From positions 1 through 29,991 of the forward strand of contig JADILY010000102.1 of NCBI GenBank assembly GCA_017695055.1: 29,991 nt of DNA, given 5' to 3'. Position numbers and translations under genes: made by a program. Below the pieces are notes generated by a model. It saw nothing but the letters and a program-made list of their open reading frames with translations. It made no database searches and was not told where the DNA came from. Within the stretch, counting starts at the first letter, position 1. Every line of letters starts with the position of its first letter. Below are positions 16,387 to 23,420 of this stretch, in pieces. Origin of the DNA: Merdivivens faecigallinarum. GTDB taxonomy: Bacteria > Bacteroidota > Bacteroidia > Bacteroidales > UBA932.

Positions 16387-16417
16387 AGGGCAGCCCGCAC
16401 GGGCTGTCCTTTTTTTT
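16387..16417 (+). terminator. Intrinsic terminator after the yebC-family gene
   Basis: A G+C-rich stem of about 9-10 bp (arms near 16387-16396 and 16401-16410, one G-U pair) with a four-base loop is followed directly by eight T residues. Two extra A-T pairs from flanking A and T runs can extend it. This is the clearest intrinsic terminator in the window and separates the unit from mce. Confidence 0.88.
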
Positions 16418-16461
16418 GTTCAATTACGTCCCACATTGCGGACTTTTATAAAAATTATTAG

Positions 16462-16469
16462 TATTTTTG
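16462..16469 (+). promoter_or_regulatory. Predicted -7 box for the mce-mmd operon
   Basis: TATTTTTG fits TAnnTTTG, 56 bases before the mce ATG. A TTG at 16436-16438 is a possible -33 element but the 23-base spacing is long. The leader downstream of the box is AT-rich with no obvious structure. Confidence 0.45.
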
Positions 16470-16525
16470 CGCGCGTATATTTTAAATTCATTGGAAAATT
16501 GTACAATTTTTAAATTTTATAAACA

Positions 16526-16939
16526 ATGGAACTGAGTCACATTGAACACATCGGCATAGCCGTAAAATCCTTGGAGACGGCTATCCCTTACTATGAGCAG
16601 GTATTGGGCCTGAAATGTTACAACATCGAAGAAGTTGCGGACCAGAAGGTAAAGACCGCGTTCTTCAAAATCGGACAGACTAAAATCGAGCTCCTCGAAA
16701 GCACTTCTCCTGAAGGGACAATCGCCAAATTCATCGAAAAGAGAGGAGAGGGTGTACATCATATAGCATTCGCCACGAAAAACGTGCAGGCCTGCCTCGA
16801 CGAAGCCGCTGCAAAAGGAGTCAAACTCATCGACAGCGCTCCTCGCAAAGGTGCCGAAGGCCTCAATATCGCATTCCTCCACCCTAAATCTACAATGGGC
16901 GTACTTACGGAAATATGCGAAAACCCTAATGAGAAATAA
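16526..16939 (+). CDS. mce: Methylmalonyl-CoA epimerase
   Basis: Glyoxalase-fold (VOC) metalloenzyme that interconverts (R)- and (S)-methylmalonyl-CoA, feeding the decarboxylase encoded next to it. Likely metal ligands are H8 in HIEHIGIAV, H79 in GVHHIAFAT and E129 in VLTEIC. Length is 137 residues, as expected for the family. It is the first gene of the five-gene methylmalonyl-CoA decarboxylase operon and lies 23 bases before mmdA, which settles its substrate better than sequence alone. Confidence 0.94.
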   Translation: MELSHIEHIGIAVKSLETAIPYYEQVLGLKCYNIEEVADQKVKTAFFKIGQTKIELLESTSPEGTIAKFIEKRGEGVHHIAFATKNVQACLDEAAAKGVKLIDSAPRKGAEGLNIAFLHPKSTMGVLTEICENPNEK

Positions 16940-16962
16940 CAATTTTTATTAAGTATAGAATA

Positions 16963-18525
16963 ATGAGTATACAACAGGAACAAATCAAAGCTCTTGTAGA
17001 GCGTAGGGCGAAAGCTCGCATGGGCGGAGGCCAGAAGAGAATCGACTCCCAGCATGCCAAAGGAAAACTTACCGCCCGCGAGAGAATAAACCTTCTGCTC
17101 GACGAAGGAAGTTTTGAAGAATACGACATGTTCGTACGCCACCGCTGCACCAACTTCGGAATGGAAAAGACCCAATTCGACGGTGACGGTGTCGTAACAG
17201 GATGCGGAACAATCGACGGAAGGCTCGTATACGTATTCGCACAGGATTTTACCGTAATCGGAGGTTCGCTTTCCGAGACCATGGCACAGAAAATATGCAA
17301 AGTCATGGATATGGCCATGAAAGTAGGCGCTCCTGTCATCGGCATCAACGATTCCGGCGGAGCACGTATCCAGGAAGGTGTCAACGCACTCGCAGGTTAT
17401 TCCGAAATATTCCAGAGGAACATCCTCGCTTCAGGAGTGGTTCCGCAGATATCGGGCATTTTCGGTCCTTGCGCCGGCGGAGCCGTCTACTCCCCTGCCC
17501 TGACCGACTTCAACATAATGGTTCGTGATGCAAGTTACATGTTCCTCACCGGTCCGGCCGTAGTGAAAAGCGTTACCGGAGAAACCGTGACCCAGGAGCA
17601 GCTCGGCGGTGCAAGCGTACACTCCACGAAGAGCGGTGTCGCCCACTTCGCAGTAGATACGGAGCAGGAAGGAATCCAGCTTATCAAGGACATCCTCAGC
17701 TTCATCCCTCAGAACAACCTCGAAGAGGCCCCTGTAGTGCCTACTGAGGATCCTATAAACAGGGTTGACGACTATCTGAACGAAATCATTCCGGACAATC
17801 CGAACAAGCCTTACGACATGTACGAAGTCATAGCGAGAATCGTAGATGACGGCAAGTTCCTCGAAGTACACAGGAACTACGCAAAGAACATCATCATCGG
17901 TTTCGCACACATGAACGGACGTTCTGTCGGCATCGTGGCCAACCAGCCTAAGATACTCGCCGGAGTACTTGATATCAACGCATCGCGCAAGGCCGCACGT
18001 TTCGTAAGGTTCTGCGATGCTTTCAACATTCCTCTGGTAACATTGGTGGACGTCCCTGGCTTCCTTTGCGGAACCCAGCAGGAATACGGCGGAATCATTG
18101 TCCATGGGGCAAAACTCCTCTATGCTTACGGAGAGGCTACCGTTCCTAAGGTTACGGTCACTTTGCGCAAATCATACGGAGGCTCACATATAGTCATGAG
18201 CTGCAAGCAGTTACGTGGCGATATCAACTACGCATGGCCTTCAGCAAACATCGCAGTGATGGGTGCCGACGGAGCCGTAGCCGTATTGTACTCAAAGGAA
18301 ATCAAGGAAATCGAGGATCCTGCCGAGCAGGCCAAGGTTGCCGAAGAAAAGAAACAGGAATACAACGACCTGTTCTGCAACCCTTACAAGGCCGCAAGCT
18401 ACGGTTACATCGATGATGTCATCGAACCGCGCAATACACGTTTCCGCGTGATCAGGGCTCTCGAACAACTCGCTACGAAGAGACAGAGCAATCCTGCCAA
18501 GAAACACGACAATCTGCCTCTATAA
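16963..18525 (+). CDS. mmdA: Methylmalonyl-CoA decarboxylase alpha subunit (carboxyltransferase)
   Basis: Carboxyltransferase of the propionyl/acetyl-CoA carboxylase beta-subunit family. It moves the carboxyl group of methylmalonyl-CoA onto the biotin carrier. Both crotonase-like halves are complete: the N-half has DSGGARIQEGVNAL and FGPCAGGAVYSPALTDF, the C-half has LVDVPGFLCGTQQEYGGI, RKSYGGSHIVMS and AWPSANIAVMG. Length is 520 residues. In isolation it could be propionyl-CoA carboxylase beta. The neighbouring sodium-pump beta and gamma subunits and biotin carrier make the decarboxylase the better call. Confidence 0.93.
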   Translation: MSIQQEQIKALVERRAKARMGGGQKRIDSQHAKGKLTARERINLLLDEGSFEEYDMFVRHRCTNFGMEKTQFDGDGVVTGCGTIDGRLVYVFAQDFTVIGGSLSETMAQKICKVMDMAMKVGAPVIGINDSGGARIQEGVNALAGYSEIFQRNILASGVVPQISGIFGPCAGGAVYSPALTDFNIMVRDASYMFLTGPAVVKSVTGETVTQEQLGGASVHSTKSGVAHFAVDTEQEGIQLIKDILSFIPQNNLEEAPVVPTEDPINRVDDYLNEIIPDNPNKPYDMYEVIARIVDDGKFLEVHRNYAKNIIIGFAHMNGRSVGIVANQPKILAGVLDINASRKAARFVRFCDAFNIPLVTLVDVPGFLCGTQQEYGGIIVHGAKLLYAYGEATVPKVTVTLRKSYGGSHIVMSCKQLRGDINYAWPSANIAVMGADGAVAVLYSKEIKEIEDPAEQAKVAEEKKQEYNDLFCNPYKAASYGYIDDVIEPRNTRFRVIRALEQLATKRQSNPAKKHDNLPL

Positions 18526-18543
18526 TAACAAGTTGTCCGTAAA

Positions 18544-19488
18544 ATGAATAAAATCAGGAGTCTGATAGTTTTGTGCGCCCTGGCAGCCAGCACCGCGCTG
18601 TCCGCCCAGAACGTAAACGAAATGCTCATCAACGAGGTTCTGGTGAAAAACGAAACAAGCCTCGTTGATGGTTTCGGAAACCGTAACGGGTGGATAGAGT
18701 TGCTCAACAGTTCTTACGGAACAGTCGACATCGGCGGTTGCTACCTGTCCAACGACACACGGAATATGAAAAAATACTTGATTCCTTCCGGGGACATCAA
18801 CACGAAAATCGCCCCGCGGCAGGTTGTCGTGTTCTATGCTTCCGGGAACGGGGACCAAGGGACATTCTATACCAATTTTAAAATAGAACCGGGGGATACG
18901 CTTTACCTTGTGAGCAACGACGGACGTACCGTCATCGACCAGGTGGTTATTCCGGCCGCTCTCGGAACAGACCAGTCTTACGGAAGGGTACATATCGAAG
19001 GGACGATAGACGATACAGAATTCGAACTGCTGCCGTCGCCGTCCCCGAATTCCCAGAACGGAGACCCCGAGGCCGAGACGAAAAGCCAGATAATGGCCAG
19101 GACCGACCCTCACGGATGGATCATATCCCTGACATCGATGAGCGTGGTATTTACCTCATTGATAGTTCTTTTCCTTATTTTCAAACTCATAGGAAAATTG
19201 TCTGTAAAATATATGAAAACAGGAAAAAACAAAGAGAAGACGGCGGCGGTACACAACAGCCATCCCAAGGTTTCCGCCAAGGGTGGCAACGATGAAGTGG
19301 CCGCAGCCATAGCCATGGCTATCGAAAAGGAATTCGGGGCAGAAACGGAGGCGGCCATAGCGTTGGCTCTGCACCTGCACCTCAATTCATACGTCCATGA
19401 TCAGGAAAGTTTCGTTATTACGATCAAACCACGCATGACATTCTGGAGCGACAAGAGAGACATGCAGCTCCACAAACCGACAAAATAA
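18544..19488 (+). CDS. OadG-type gamma subunit fused to a periplasmic lamin-tail domain
   Basis: A 314-residue membrane subunit of the decarboxylase sodium pump with an unusual N-terminus. Residues 1-22 are a signal peptide (ending ALSAQ). Residues about 24-170 form a lamin-tail-like beta domain, with INEVLVKNET, NGWIELLN (48-55), CYLSNDTRN and SYGRV. One membrane helix follows (about 192-216). The cytoplasmic tail carries a Lys-rich stretch and the gamma-type segment DEVAAAIAMAIEKEF. Classical OadG is only about 80-120 residues, so the lamin-tail part is an addition. The gene lies between mmdA and the biotin carrier, where gamma is expected. Confidence 0.88.
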   Translation: MNKIRSLIVLCALAASTALSAQNVNEMLINEVLVKNETSLVDGFGNRNGWIELLNSSYGTVDIGGCYLSNDTRNMKKYLIPSGDINTKIAPRQVVVFYASGNGDQGTFYTNFKIEPGDTLYLVSNDGRTVIDQVVIPAALGTDQSYGRVHIEGTIDDTEFELLPSPSPNSQNGDPEAETKSQIMARTDPHGWIISLTSMSVVFTSLIVLFLIFKLIGKLSVKYMKTGKNKEKTAAVHNSHPKVSAKGGNDEVAAAIAMAIEKEFGAETEAAIALALHLHLNSYVHDQESFVITIKPRMTFWSDKRDMQLHKPTK

Positions 19489-19524
19489 AAACATTAACAA
19501 TAACATTTTAAATCAGAAATTACA

Positions 19525-19920
19525 ATGAAAGAGTATAAGTTCAAAATCAATGGTTCCGATTATAATGTAGTTATAAACAGCGTTGAAGGAACAATGGCAA
19601 ATGTCACCGTTAACGGGGCCGCATATTCAGTCGAAATGGAAAAAGAAGCAGCTCCAGCACCTGCACCTGCCGCACAGGCGGCACCGGCTCCGGCAGCAAG
19701 CGGCAAAGGTGAAAACGTAACCTCCCCGCTTCCAGGTGTCATCCTCGATGTCAATGTCAAGGTCGGCGACACTGTCAAAATCGGCCAGCAGGTAGCTTTG
19801 CTCGAAGCGATGAAGATGGAAAATGCGATAGAGTCTCCATGCAACGGTACCGTTACAGCCGTATGCGTATCCAAGGGCGATTCAGTGCTTGAAGGTGCAA
19901 CTATAGTTGTAATCGGATAA
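19525..19920 (+). CDS. mmdC: Biotin carboxyl carrier subunit of methylmalonyl-CoA decarboxylase
   Basis: A 131-residue biotin carrier that shuttles carboxyl groups from MmdA to the membrane beta subunit. The biotinylated lysine is K97 in EAMKMEN. The N-terminal part (1-40) is a short beta segment, followed by an Ala/Pro linker (about 42-58) and the biotinyl domain (62-131). The Ala/Pro linker is typical of carriers that swing between two active sites. The stop overlaps the mmdB start by one base (TAATG). Confidence 0.94.
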   Translation: MKEYKFKINGSDYNVVINSVEGTMANVTVNGAAYSVEMEKEAAPAPAPAAQAAPAPAASGKGENVTSPLPGVILDVNVKVGDTVKIGQQVALLEAMKMENAIESPCNGTVTAVCVSKGDSVLEGATIVVIG

Positions 19921-21062
19921 TGAATACCGTATTAGAGAACATAGGTGAATTTTTAAAGTTTACAGGATTTGCGAATGCCACCTGGGGACATATCGCCATG
20001 ATAATCGTCGGGTTGGCATTCATTTACATAGCCATCAAGAGGGAATGGGAACCGCTGTTGCTCGTTCCTATCGGTTTCGGTATGATTGTGGGAAACATTC
20101 CTCTGTTTCCCGGACTGAACGTCGGCATATATGAAGACGGTTCCGTCCTGAACATACTTTACCAGGGAGTGCAGAAGGGATGGTATCCTCCTCTGATTTT
20201 CCTCGGAATCGGAGCAATGACCGATTTCTCGGCATTGATAGCGAATCCTAAACTTATGCTTATCGGTGCGGCGGCGCAGCTCGGCATATTCGGAGCATAC
20301 GCCATCGCGCTCGCCATGGGTTTCGCACCTAACGAAGCCGGAGCAATCGGTATCATCGGCGGAGCGGACGGCCCTACTGCCATCTTCCTCTCGTCGAAAC
20401 TGGCACCGGACCTTATGGGAGCCATCGCGGTCTCAGCATATTCGTACATGGCCTTGGTACCGGTGATACAGCCTCCTATCATGAGACTGTGTACCACCAA
20501 GAAGGAACGCCTCATAAGGATGCCTGCACCGCGTATCGTATCGCAGCGTGAAAAGATACTTTTCCCGATAGCCGGCTTCCTGCTTACGGCGTTCATAGTA
20601 CCTTCCGGCCTGCCTTTGCTCGGCATGCTTTTCTTCGGCAATCTGCTTAAGGAATCGGGAGTCACGAGAAGACTCGCTGAAACCGCACGCGGACCGCTGA
20701 TCGATGTCGTTACCATATTGATAGGCCTTACCGTTGGTTGCTCAACACAGGCGGACAAATTCCTGCAGCCGAGTTCGATTCTGATATTCGTCTTAGGATT
20801 CCTGTCTTTTGCCATAGCGACATTCGGAGGAGTCATGTTCGTGAAATTCATGAACCTCTTCCTGAAGCCAGGCAACAAAATCAACCCTCTCATCGGTAAC
20901 GCAGGCGTATCGGCAGTTCCGGATTCCGCAAGGATATCCAATCTCGAAGGTCTGAAATACGACAAGAGGAACTTCCTGCTGATGCATGCCATGGGCCCTA
21001 ACGTGGCCGGAGTGATAGGCAGCGCAGTCGCAGCCGGAATCCTGCTCGGTTTCCTCGGATAA
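19920..21062 (+). CDS. mmdB: Sodium-translocating decarboxylase beta subunit
   Basis: Integral membrane subunit that decarboxylates carboxybiotin and exports sodium ions. It has about nine to eleven hydrophobic segments over 380 residues. The signature region GIIGGADGPTAIFLSSKLAP, which holds the key aspartate, is intact. The second conserved region near the C-terminus is also present, including GNAGVSAVPDSARIS and MGPNVAGVIGSAVAAG. It is the last gene of the operon. Downstream lie a 15-bp degenerate tandem repeat and a terminator hairpin. Confidence 0.95.
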   Translation: MNTVLENIGEFLKFTGFANATWGHIAMIIVGLAFIYIAIKREWEPLLLVPIGFGMIVGNIPLFPGLNVGIYEDGSVLNILYQGVQKGWYPPLIFLGIGAMTDFSALIANPKLMLIGAAAQLGIFGAYAIALAMGFAPNEAGAIGIIGGADGPTAIFLSSKLAPDLMGAIAVSAYSYMALVPVIQPPIMRLCTTKKERLIRMPAPRIVSQREKILFPIAGFLLTAFIVPSGLPLLGMLFFGNLLKESGVTRRLAETARGPLIDVVTILIGLTVGCSTQADKFLQPSSILIFVLGFLSFAIATFGGVMFVKFMNLFLKPGNKINPLIGNAGVSAVPDSARISNLEGLKYDKRNFLLMHAMGPNVAGVIGSAVAAGILLGFLG

Positions 21063-21069
21063 GGGACTT

Positions 21070-21114
21070 GACAAGCAGAGCTCCGACAAGCAAGGCTCTG
21101 ACAATCGACCGGCA
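21070..21114. repeat. 15-bp degenerate tandem repeat after mmdB
   Basis: Units beginning GACAAGC at 21070, GACAAGC at 21085 and GACAATC at 21100 repeat with a 15-base period just after the mmdB stop. The first two agree at about 12 of 15 positions; the third is much weaker. A further small direct repeat, CGACCGG, occurs at 21106 and 21115. Confidence 0.6.
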
Positions 21115-21131
21115 CGACCGGACATAAATTA

Positions 21132-21162
21132 AAGGGGACGGCTTTCCAGTGGCCGTCCCCTT
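21132..21162. terminator. Bidirectional terminator between mmdB and the DUF47 gene
   Basis: A perfect 11-bp stem (21132-21142 with 21152-21162) with a nine-base loop lies midway between the two convergent genes. The plus-strand side is followed by TTCATTTTC and the minus-strand side by TTTAATTTAT, so it may stop transcripts from both sides. The T runs are imperfect. Confidence 0.75.
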
Positions 21163-21194
21163 CATTTTCAGATTATTGATACCATATTATTTTT

Positions 21195-21833
21195 CTATTT
21201 TTCCATCGCTATTTTCCTTATCAGGCCGGAGACCTCCTTGGCACAGTCGGTGGTATCCTCGAAGGCCTCGACGATGTTCTTGTATTTGACCAGTTCGATG
21301 GCATCCTTCTCATTTTCGAAAAGGAAAGTCATGTATTCTCCGAAAACATCGTCGCTCGCATGCTCTATCTGGGTTATCCTTTCGCACTGCTGCAACACCT
21401 GCATCGGCCTTTTGCCTAAAAATTTCAATTGGGCCAGAAGCGATTCGAGCACTACCGCATCTTCCTTTATATAATCCGCGAGTTCTATGATCTGGGAGTC
21501 TATCCTCTTCGGAAGATAGATGATTATCCTCTTAGCACTGTCATTTATCATATCGAGGAAATCGTCCAGCATGGCCGCCAGGGCCTGTACGTCCGCCCTG
21601 TCGAAAGGGGTGCTCTTGATTTCGACCATCTCCTCATAGAGGGTAGTGATTACCGCATCACCCTGGGTTTCGCACAATTTGATATTCCTGTAATGATTCC
21701 GGCGTTCCGAAATATCGTTTACCCTGACAAGATCGGCAAGATGTCCGGCAGCGGAAACGAAACAGCTTGCCTGTTTTTCAAAATAAGGGAAAATTTTATC
21801 CCCGGAAGTCCTTAAAAAGCTAAAAAAACTCAT
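21195..21833 (-). CDS. DUF47 / PhoU-like protein
   Basis: A 212-residue all-helical cytoplasmic protein of the DUF47 family, related to PhoU. Family features are the N-terminal hydrophobic-aromatic segment (MSFFSFLRTSGDKIFPYFEKQ), the E-x-x-G-D-x-x-type metal/phosphate motif (KLCETQGDAVITTLYEE), the FDRADVQALAAMLDDFLDMI segment and a later EHASDDVFGEYM. DUF47 genes usually sit next to a PiT phosphate transporter and are thought to regulate it. No such transporter lies beside this one: it is monocistronic and convergent with mmdB. Confidence 0.9.
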   Translation of the reverse strand: MSFFSFLRTSGDKIFPYFEKQASCFVSAAGHLADLVRVNDISERRNHYRNIKLCETQGDAVITTLYEEMVEIKSTPFDRADVQALAAMLDDFLDMINDSAKRIIIYLPKRIDSQIIELADYIKEDAVVLESLLAQLKFLGKRPMQVLQQCERITQIEHASDDVFGEYMTFLFENEKDAIELVKYKNIVEAFEDTTDCAKEVSGLIRKIAMEK

Positions 21834-21922
21834 AAATAAACTCGGATTTCGTATTGATTTGCAAGATAAGCAAAACTTTTAAAGATTATCTTTTTTTGAA
21901 TATTTTTCTTTTTCTTTTCACA

Positions 21923-21930
21923 TAGTTTTG
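21923..21930 (+). promoter_or_regulatory. Predicted -7 box of the fimbrial locus
   Basis: TAGTTTTG matches TAnnTTTG and lies 16 bases before the ATG at 21946. The region upstream is very T-rich; TTTG at 21895-21898 is the only -33 candidate, with a 24-base spacing that is longer than usual. Confidence 0.45.
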
Positions 21931-21945
21931 CAGCGACGGACAAAA

Positions 21946-22302
21946 ATGCGAGATACGGACATGTGCAAGACTTTCATGATATTATTGTTAATTTCAGTTA
22001 TTGTGTCGGCTCCGGCGGCAAGGGGCAGAACAGTGCCGCCGGGGCCTTTCGTTACAGAAAACGGGAGGGACAACGGGAAGCGTTTCTCATACGCCTCATT
22101 CGGGGAAGCTTCTTCTATTAATACTACTGAAACTACGTCGATAAAACGCCCCGTTGCCCCTTTGGATTATCACCCTACGGCCATGCCGGAAACATGGATG
22201 GACCCTCGGCTGCTTATAAAATTTGGAGGGGAGCATAGGCAGAAGAGGATGTGCGGGAGGATTTGTGGCTTTCCGGCATGGCCTGTTTATTTATTAATTT
22301 AA
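21946..22302 (+). CDS. Small exported protein of unknown function, leading gene of the fimbrial locus
   Basis: A 118-residue open frame I do not recognise. From the ATG at 21946 it has a signal-peptide-like start (MCKTFMILLLISVIVSAPAARG). A polar Ser/Thr/Gly-rich middle follows, then a segment with MPETWMDPRLLIKFGGEHRQ, and a hydrophobic end. The frame opens upstream to a TTG at 21928, which overlaps the predicted -7 box and is therefore unlikely. The C-terminal 40 codons lie inside a 14-bp inverted repeat (22179-22283). It ends 12 bases before the FimA-type gene. It may be a real minor component, or a non-coding leader that happens to be open. Confidence 0.45.
   Translation: MRDTDMCKTFMILLLISVIVSAPAARGRTVPPGPFVTENGRDNGKRFSYASFGEASSINTTETTSIKRPVAPLDYHPTAMPETWMDPRLLIKFGGEHRQKRMCGRICGFPAWPVYLLI
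22179..22283. repeat. 14-bp perfect inverted repeat with 77-base spacer
   Basis: The arm GGCCATGCCGGAAA at 22179-22192 has an exact reverse complement at 22270-22283. The right arm ends 31 bases before the ATG of the FimA-type gene and is followed by an AT-rich stretch. The spacer contains TATAAAATTTG, one base off a TAnnTTTG box. It may be a long-range RNA hairpin or an invertible segment. Confidence 0.65.
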
Positions 22303-22314
22303 ACTTTATTGAAA

Positions 22315-23298
22315 ATGAAAAGATTATTATTTACACTCCTCGCCGCAGGACTGATCATGCAAGGTTGTGAAGAAAAGCGGCATGAACCGGATACCGGGAA
22401 AAGGTATACCGTAAGTTTCAGTCTCACGAATGCGGAGACCAGACTGACTGGCAATACCGATGAAAATGCCATCAACAAGGCGCTTTTCATCATTTTCGAC
22501 GAGGCCGGCGAATATGTAACCTCCATAAGGCCTGAGGGTACGTCCGCCGAAACAGAACTTTACGGGGGCGACTACACCGTGGCCGCCATCGTCAATACCG
22601 GATACGATATTCCTGAAAGCGGATGCAGCCTCGCTTCCGTAAGAAAGTCCTCAATCCCTTTGGAAGCCAACTCGAAAAACAATCTTGTCATGTACGGAGA
22701 AAAGGATTTCACACTGGATAAATCCGGCAACGACATCGCCGTTGAAATCAAAAGGAACGTTTCCAAAATTTCATTGGAAAATATCATAAACGACATGGCT
22801 GATCCGGTATTCCGGACGATGAATCTGGAAATCAGACGAATCTTCGTATCCAACGTTTCCGGCGTATCCTATCTGGCCGGCGGGAATGCGCCTTCGGTAT
22901 GGTACAATATGAACGGGGAATGGAACGGGGAGCCGGAAATCATAAAGGCGATGTTATGCGACAGCGACATAAACCACCTCATCCCATACAAAAACGGTTA
23001 CAGGCAGGAATACTATTATTATGTATATCCCAATGACACTCCGGGGGATTCATACGAATACGCATGGTGCCCGCGTTTTACCAGACTGGTTGTCGAAGCG
23101 TCCTTGAACGGGGAGACCTGCTACTACCCTATCACTTTCGGAGAGATAAAGGCGAACCATACGTATAAAATAGAAAACCTTACGATTACTAAACCGGGGA
23201 CAAAACACCCATGGGAAAAGACCGAAGGTGAAACCTGCGGCTTTACCGTAAGCGTGTGCGGTTGGGAGGAAGGAAGCAATATGGACGAAACCATTTAA
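22315..23298 (+). CDS. FimA-type fimbrial subunit lipoprotein
   Basis: A 327-residue surface lipoprotein resembling Bacteroidales FimA-type fimbrillins. The signal ends in the lipobox LIMQGC (C18). The N-terminal beta domain begins with KRYTVSFSLTNAETRL and contains ALFIIFDEAGEYV and YTVAAIVNTGYDIP, the pattern of the P. gingivalis FimA/Mfa superfamily. The C-terminal part has YYYVYPN, HTYKIENLTIT and the closing strand CGFTVSVCGWEEG. The ATG at 22315 is used; the in-frame TTG at 22309 adds two residues. Whether this is the shaft subunit or a tip/anchor subunit cannot be decided from sequence. Confidence 0.82.
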   Translation: MKRLLFTLLAAGLIMQGCEEKRHEPDTGKRYTVSFSLTNAETRLTGNTDENAINKALFIIFDEAGEYVTSIRPEGTSAETELYGGDYTVAAIVNTGYDIPESGCSLASVRKSSIPLEANSKNNLVMYGEKDFTLDKSGNDIAVEIKRNVSKISLENIINDMADPVFRTMNLEIRRIFVSNVSGVSYLAGGNAPSVWYNMNGEWNGEPEIIKAMLCDSDINHLIPYKNGYRQEYYYYVYPNDTPGDSYEYAWCPRFTRLVVEASLNGETCYYPITFGEIKANHTYKIENLTITKPGTKHPWEKTEGETCGFTVSVCGWEEGSNMDETI

Positions 23299-23318
23299 GA
23301 GACGGAACCATTTTAAGA
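23284..23318. repeat. 17/18-bp tandem duplication at the FimA-type stop codon
   Basis: GACGAAACCATTTAAGA (23284-23300) is followed at once by GACGGAACCATTTTAAGA (23301-23318). The copies differ by one substitution and one inserted T. The stop codon lies in the first copy. Confidence 0.75.
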
Positions 23319-23335
23319 AACAATCCGTCGCGGCT

Positions 23336-23371
23336 CTTTACGGATATCCGCCTCCTGCGACATCCGTAAAG
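23336..23371 (+). promoter_or_regulatory. Hairpin between the two fimbrial lipoprotein genes
   Basis: CTTTACGGAT at 23336-23345 pairs perfectly with ATCCGTAAAG at 23362-23371, extendable by one or two pairs, with a 16-base loop. No T run follows, so it is more likely an mRNA-stability or processing element that sets the ratio of the two proteins than a full terminator. Confidence 0.5.
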
Positions 23372-23420
23372 GGACAAAGACGGAAACAAGACCGATTCAA
23401 TCACATAAAAGCATTAAGAG

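Noticed and set aside
15552..16436. 294-codon open frame opposite the yebC-family gene
   Set aside because: It runs through the terminator hairpin and is the complement of a conserved gene.
16963..18525. Propionyl-CoA carboxylase beta subunit
   Set aside because: The sequence fits the shared carboxyltransferase family, but the operon has sodium-pump beta and gamma subunits and no biotin carboxylase, which favours the decarboxylase.
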